The notes under the pieces were generated by a model. The model ran no database searches, had not been told where the DNA came from, and worked only from the letters and a program-made list of their open reading frames with translations. Of a DNA stretch of 64,000 nucleotides, positions 60,946-64,000 are shown piece by piece. The stretch is from the IMG/VR virus record IMGVR_UViG_3300036766_001793, positions 101,485 to 165,484 of that record; one strand, written 5' to 3'. This stretch comes from a virus. Made by a program: the position numbers and the translations under genes. Each line of letters begins with the position of its first letter. Within the stretch, counting starts at the first letter, position 1.

Positions 60946-61172
60946 AGCTTCCCCACCTCCGTGAACCTCGGCCTTGACAGCCCGTCCGGCCAGGCGACGA
61001 GCTCGTCGAACCCGGCTGGGCCCTTCATCGGCCTGGCGTTCCACCTCGGGCCGTCAACGTCCTCCAGGTTGATGTAGATCGCCATAGGTTCGCCGGTCTC
61101 GGAGTGCCTGGCGACGCAGACGACGCGGTACAGGCCCCCGTCGCAGTGTCGGTAGAGTCCGGTCCTGAACAT
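60942..61172 (-). CDS. DUF1653-like small protein
   Basis: The 76-residue product has GLYRHCDGGLYRVVCVARHSE, MAIYINLEDVDGPRW and RPMKGPAGF in order, matching the DUF1653 pattern (GxYxHxKGxxYxVxxxAxHxE...W.RP..mF). It folds as a small beta barrel; the function in phages is unknown. The ATG has TACGAT seven bases upstream. Confidence 0.8.
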   Translation of the reverse strand: MFRTGLYRHCDGGLYRVVCVARHSETGEPMAIYINLEDVDGPRWNARPMKGPAGFDELVAWPDGLSRPRFTEVGKL

Positions 61173-61179
61173 CGGCAGC

Positions 61180-61185
61180 ATCGTA
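61180..61185 (-). promoter_or_regulatory. TACGAT -10 box, leaderless type
   Basis: CTGGTACGAT ends seven bases before the ATG at 61172. Confidence 0.5.
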
Positions 61186-61195
61186 CCAGGCCCGG

Positions 61196-61399
61196 CTAGG
61201 CCACCATCTGCTGGAGCTCGCGGAGCTTTGCCCCGTAGGCCTCTGCCGCCTGCGCGCGGTCCCTGTACCTGAGCTTCGACTGGGCGGCCAGCGGGTCCCC
61301 GACGGTCCACCCGAGGACGTAGTCCCCATCGTCCTCCAGCCAGAGGGCGCAGAACGTGTCCCCCTGGAACACGCACCCGACGAGGGTTTGCCTGCTCAC
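61196..61399 (-). CDS. small hypothetical protein
   Basis: The 67-residue product starts at GTG 61399, overlapping the stop of the GNAT-like gene. Strands (FCALWLEDDGDYVLGWTVG) are followed by a C-terminal helix (RAQAAEAYGAKLRELQQM). Function unknown. Confidence 0.55.
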   Translation of the reverse strand: MSRQTLVGCVFQGDTFCALWLEDDGDYVLGWTVGDPLAAQSKLRYRDRAQAAEAYGAKLRELQQMVA

Positions 61400-62670
61400 C
61401 GGCCGCTAATCCTGCCGAGCCTGCGGCGCCACGCGGCGTCCGTGGCTTCGTCCGTCCGCCAGTGCTGGAAGTCGTCCCCGCCGGTCCCGGCGAGCTCCGC
61501 CGGGAGGATGAACGGGCCCCTGGGAGCTGCCGCCGCCGCCACCGAGCGCCGCGTCGGCCTCCTGTCGGCGGAGTGGAGGTACGAGTCCCCGACCGCCCGG
61601 CCCGCGGAGCCGTCCCTGAGGTCCTTCGTCGCCGCCCAGCTGATCCACCAGCGGGACAGCATGAACGCCTTGCCGAGAGGGAATTTCGCTGGGGGGCGGC
61701 CGTCCGCGACGGTGACTTCGTAGAGCTGGCCGTCGTCCAGCGCGGCCAGGTCCCACGAGTGCTCCACGCCGGCAAGAAGCCTCTCCGCCTCCAGGCCGGC
61801 TTGCCTGCGGTCTGAGACCCTGCCAAGGGTCTCGAAAACGAGGAACGACTCGAGCCCCTCCCTGGCCGTTCGTAAATCTCTGATCGGGTCCTTGAAGTCA
61901 TAACCCTGCCTGGCCCACGCGTACTTGCCGACGGTCATGTCCGCCTCGAGGTCCACCCGCCTGAAGCCCATCCTGATGTACGCGCCCTCCGCCTGGCGGT
62001 TCATCCTCGCGGCGAGGGACCCGCCCTGGTGCCCGGGTTCGAGCACGAAGAGGTCGTGGTGGACCGTCCCGGTCCCGGTGTCCATGGAGCGTTGGAGGTT
62101 CCCGACGTTGTTCCCCCGGTCGTCCAGTATCTCGGCCCGCATGCTGACGGTGGCCTCTCCCGAGTAGCCGGGCGACATCCTCATGTTGCCGAGCTGGTAC
62201 CCGGGGGTGTCGTAGATCGCCGCGAAGAGCTCTCTCGCGGCCGCCGGGTCGTCGTTTACCAGTCTCAGGAGGTCGCCGGGGCTCGCTGGCATCTGCCCGC
62301 CGGAGTCCAGCTCGTCGAGCTGCTGGTCCTTGGCGGCGTCCGCCAGGGTCTCGGGGCCCATCCTGGCCGGGCCGCGGGCGGTCTCCACGACCGCGCCGCC
62401 GCTCGGGAGCATCTCGCGCACCCTCGCCGGGCCCGCTGAGGTCGCCACCGCCGCCCCCGGTCGTGGCTCCTGCGCCCTGGCCAGTCTGGCCCCGCGCCTG
62501 GCCGTCCGGCGGCGCTGCTCCCAGCCGCCGTGCCCGGAGGAGGCCCTCCAGCGGAAGAAGCGCCCGCCGCGTGGGCCGGTCTCAGCGCGGGCCCCGGGGG
62601 GCGGCTCCTCGCCGGGCTGCAGGTACACCCTGTCGCCCTCGTGGTAGGCCTTGTTTATCCTGCTGGGCAT
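61396..62670 (-). CDS. GPRGG-module protein with GNAT-like domain (second copy)
   Basis: The 424-residue product starts at ATG 62670, seven bases after TACCAT; an ATG nine bases upstream has no better signal. The GPRGG module lies at residues 16-39 (YLQPGEEPPPG..GPRGGRFF). The GNAT-like core contains HQGGSLAARMNRQAEGAY and DMTVGKYAWARQGYDF, and the C-terminus has HSWDLAALDDG and GKAFMLS, so it is a paralogue of the gene at 8061-9557. Its role is unknown. Confidence 0.75.
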   Translation of the reverse strand: MPSRINKAYHEGDRVYLQPGEEPPPGARAETGPRGGRFFRWRASSGHGGWEQRRRTARRGARLARAQEPRPGAAVATSAGPARVREMLPSGGAVVETARGPARMGPETLADAAKDQQLDELDSGGQMPASPGDLLRLVNDDPAAARELFAAIYDTPGYQLGNMRMSPGYSGEATVSMRAEILDDRGNNVGNLQRSMDTGTGTVHHDLFVLEPGHQGGSLAARMNRQAEGAYIRMGFRRVDLEADMTVGKYAWARQGYDFKDPIRDLRTAREGLESFLVFETLGRVSDRRQAGLEAERLLAGVEHSWDLAALDDGQLYEVTVADGRPPAKFPLGKAFMLSRWWISWAATKDLRDGSAGRAVGDSYLHSADRRPTRRSVAAAAAPRGPFILPAELAGTGGDDFQHWRTDEATDAAWRRRLGRISGR

Positions 62671-62677
62671 CGCGTCC

Positions 62678-62683
62678 ATGGTA
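62678..62683 (-). promoter_or_regulatory. TACCAT -10 box, leaderless type
   Basis: GGCTACCAT ends seven bases before the ATG at 62670. Confidence 0.4.
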
Positions 62684-62714
62684 GCCGGCCGGCCGGCTGT
62701 GGCGGGGCCCGGCC

Positions 62715-62909
62715 TCACGGGGGCGGGCTCGCCTTCGTGGTCGTGACCGATAGGACGAAGCTCGGGAACTCCCTCGGGTCCCCTGGGGTCGCGAGGGCGC
62801 CCACCCGCGCCTCGTCCGCGGCATCGGCGGTCTCGAGCACCCACCGGCGCAGGTCCCCCATCGTGAGGGACTGGCCGGACAGCTGCCTCGTCATGATAGT
62901 GTGCGACAT
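62715..62909 (-). CDS. small hypothetical protein
   Basis: The 64-residue product starts at ATG 62909 eight bases behind GGAGG; a frame start at 62930 is an alternative. It has a helix (MGDLRRWVLETADAADEARV) and a C-terminal FVLSVTTTKASPPP. Function unknown. Confidence 0.55.
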   Translation of the reverse strand: MSHTIMTRQLSGQSLTMGDLRRWVLETADAADEARVGALATPGDPREFPSFVLSVTTTKASPPP

Positions 62910-62926
62910 CGGTGGTGCCTCCTCGA

Positions 62927-63229
62927 TCATCCGTTCGCTTTCGGTCCCCTGGGGGCGTCGAAGTACATGGGCTCGTATCGCATCAGATTACCGGAGCACC
63001 CCGGACACAGGTCCAACGGGTCCTTGAGGGCCCTGTGCACGACCTCCCACCCGGCGCGCTCCGCGAGGCGCCTGATCTCCGGCTCCAGCTCGGAGAACGG
63101 TCTGGTGCCGATCGGCACCACCACGCCCGGCCCGTAGGCTCCGCAGGCGCTGCAGACGACGTGGACCATCCGCTCCAGCGGGCGGTCGCCCGGGGCGGCA
63201 CTCAGGAACCTGCGCGCCGGCCTGGTCAC
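62927..63229 (-). CDS. zinc-ribbon protein
   Basis: The 100-residue product starts at GTG 63229, overlapping the upstream stop. It has CSACGAYGPG and CPGCSGN, a typical two-knuckle zinc ribbon, separated by a helix (LEPEIRRLAERAGW). Function unknown. Confidence 0.6.
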   Translation of the reverse strand: MTRPARRFLSAAPGDRPLERMVHVVCSACGAYGPGVVVPIGTRPFSELEPEIRRLAERAGWEVVHRALKDPLDLCPGCSGNLMRYEPMYFDAPRGPKANG

Positions 63230-63408
63230 AGGGCCTCCTCGCCTATCCTGAGCAGCGGGTGCGCACGCTCGCCGTCGTAGCCCGGCACGGCGATCCAGGC
63301 GAGGGCGTCTAGGCAGCCGTCGCACGCGGAAGGTGTCCATTCGTGTCCCTTTAGGACGGTGTGCCTGAGCGCTTGTTTGAGCCTCGCCTCGCGGTCGCTA
63401 ACCGTCAT
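63226..63408 (-). CDS. small hypothetical protein
   Basis: The 60-residue product starts at ATG 63408 and overlaps genes on both sides. It has a helix (REARLKQALRHTVLKGHEW), SACDGC and a Gly-rich end. It may hold a zinc with few ligands; function unknown. Confidence 0.5.
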   Translation of the reverse strand: MTVSDREARLKQALRHTVLKGHEWTPSACDGCLDALAWIAVPGYDGERAHPLLRIGEEAL

Positions 63409-63802
63409 GCCCCTCGCTCCACGTCAGCCACGCCAGGCAGATGGCCTCGCAGGGTGTGTCGGCCGGCTCCCCATCCGTCAGCTCCGGGTGCGGGTCGCAG
63501 ACCCAGAACCTGCCGGTGTCGTCACGGTCGCTGGAGAGCCCGTACCCGTCCGGCAGCTCCTCGAGCAGCATCATGGCCTGGGCGGCGTCGTGGAGCGGGT
63601 CGAAGTCCGCCTCGCCGACGAAGAAGTTCGGGGCCGGCGAGATCGGCTCAGTGCTGATCCAGGACGGGCCGCCCCACCGCGCGAACGCGGTCCTGTCTGG
63701 GCCGTCCGGCACGTTCCAGGCGGCGGTCCCCGCCCGCTCCCAGCCGCGGGCATCTGCGATGCGCCTTTTCAAGTCCCATACGCCGTTCCGCCCGCTCCTC
63801 AT
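63398..63802 (-). CDS. phage ABA-sandwich-like protein
   Basis: The 134-residue product has WERAGTAAWNVP, a central FDPLHDAAQAMMLLEELP helix and strands around RFWVCDP, resembling small phage ABA-sandwich-domain proteins. The start at ATG 63802 overlaps the end of the next upstream gene. Function unknown. Confidence 0.55.
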   Translation of the reverse strand: MRSGRNGVWDLKRRIADARGWERAGTAAWNVPDGPDRTAFARWGGPSWISTEPISPAPNFFVGEADFDPLHDAAQAMMLLEELPDGYGLSSDRDDTGRFWVCDPHPELTDGEPADTPCEAICLAWLTWSEGHDG

Positions 63803-64000
63803 TTCCGCCCCCCGAAGAAGAGGCCGGCGACTGACATGGCGATGGCCGCCGCCGCGGACTGAATGAGGGTGACGTCGGGGGCCCCGAAGGCCGGGGCGAC
63901 GACGTAGTTCCAGACCGCGTAGACCAGGGCGGACGTGACGGCGAGCGACGCCGCCAGGACGGCGGCGGCCAGCGCCACGACGGTGAGGAGCCAGAGCAGC
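63799..64000 (-). CDS. membrane protein, 5'-truncated by window edge
   Basis: The frame reads from the right edge (first full codon at 63999) to TGA 63799-63801. The visible 66 residues have a long hydrophobic helix (LLTVVALAAAVLAASLAVTSALVYAVW, given here only by composition), the motif NYVVAPAFGAP and a second hydrophobic helix ending FGGRK. A NYVVxPxFGxP pattern occurs in small phage membrane proteins. Start and full length are outside the window. Confidence 0.6.
   Translation of the reverse strand, partial: LLWLLTVVALAAAVLAASLAVTSALVYAVWNYVVAPAFGAPDVTLIQSAAAAIAMSVAGLFFGGRK

Noticed and set aside
1-64000. CRISPR array, tmRNA or rRNA
   Set aside because: No regularly spaced direct repeats, no tmRNA tag or acceptor, and no rRNA-like stretches were seen.
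1-64000. Insertion sequences or integrase
   Set aside because: No transposase, integrase or terminal inverted repeats were recognised; mobile elements here are inteins and one endonuclease remnant.

Overview
The window is one contiguous stretch of a large, GC-rich, double-stranded DNA tailed-phage genome (or an integrated/metagenomic copy of one). Every protein gene and all 18 tRNA genes that I can support are on the minus strand, so transcription runs from right to left. Virion genes (terminase, portal with head-completion neighbours), a complete set of replication and recombination genes, nucleotide-metabolism genes and a tRNA array all occur together, as in lytic phages with genomes well above 64 kb; no major capsid, tail or lysis gene is identifiable here. 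The host cannot be proven. A class II ribonucleotide reductase, probable leaderless genes, very high GC and a surface protein with a Thr/Pro stalk and an APNTG sorting-like tail fit a high-GC Gram-positive (actinobacterial) or Chloroflexota host.

Layout in + coordinates: 0.07-5.6 kb is an array of 18 CCA-encoding tRNA genes interleaved with small genes. 5.6-9.6 kb holds a dual-specificity phosphatase and three large proteins that share a short GPRGG module. 9.6-12.4 kb is one secreted, wall-anchor-like protein bounded by its own promoter and terminator. 12.4-24.3 kb holds a DUF3307 membrane protein, an intein-containing metallophosphoesterase, a class II RNR and many small hypothetical genes. 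24.3-29.3 kb is a nucleic-acid repair block: exonuclease, RuvC, polynucleotide kinase, nucleotidyltransferase, RNA ligase, MBD4-like glycosylase and a GroES-like protein. 29.4-42 kb is the head/packaging block (gp10-like protein, PI3/4-kinase-like protein, portal with three inteins, GroES-like protein, large terminase with an intein, possible small terminase). 41.8-57.3 kb is replication, recombination and nucleotide metabolism: Cas4-like nuclease, thymidylate-synthase homologue of the dCMP type, NMP kinase fusion, dCMP deaminase, MazG-like protein, Vsr-like nuclease, NADAR protein, RecA, SSB-like protein, sigma-like protein, primase, MT-A70 methyltransferase, DnaB-like helicase, family A polymerase with an intein, UDG-exonuclease fusion and RNase H. 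57.6-64 kb is a set of small accessory genes, including a second GNAT-like protein carrying the GPRGG module.

The most unusual observations are: six inteins in four essential genes, three of them in the portal gene with only 11 host residues between the second and third; a recurrent TANNNT box ending six (twice seven) bases before the start codon of 12 genes, consistent with leaderless transcription, in a genome that also encodes a sigma-like zinc-ribbon protein; a polymerase whose 3'-5' exonuclease domain is split between two genes, the N-terminal part fused to uracil-DNA glycosylase; a short GPRGG module in six otherwise different proteins; three tRNAs with C at the nearly invariant position 33; and a probable dCMP-type thymidylate-synthase homologue together with an MBD4-like glycosylase, suggesting modified cytosine. 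All functional statements come from reading motifs by eye; no database search was run.
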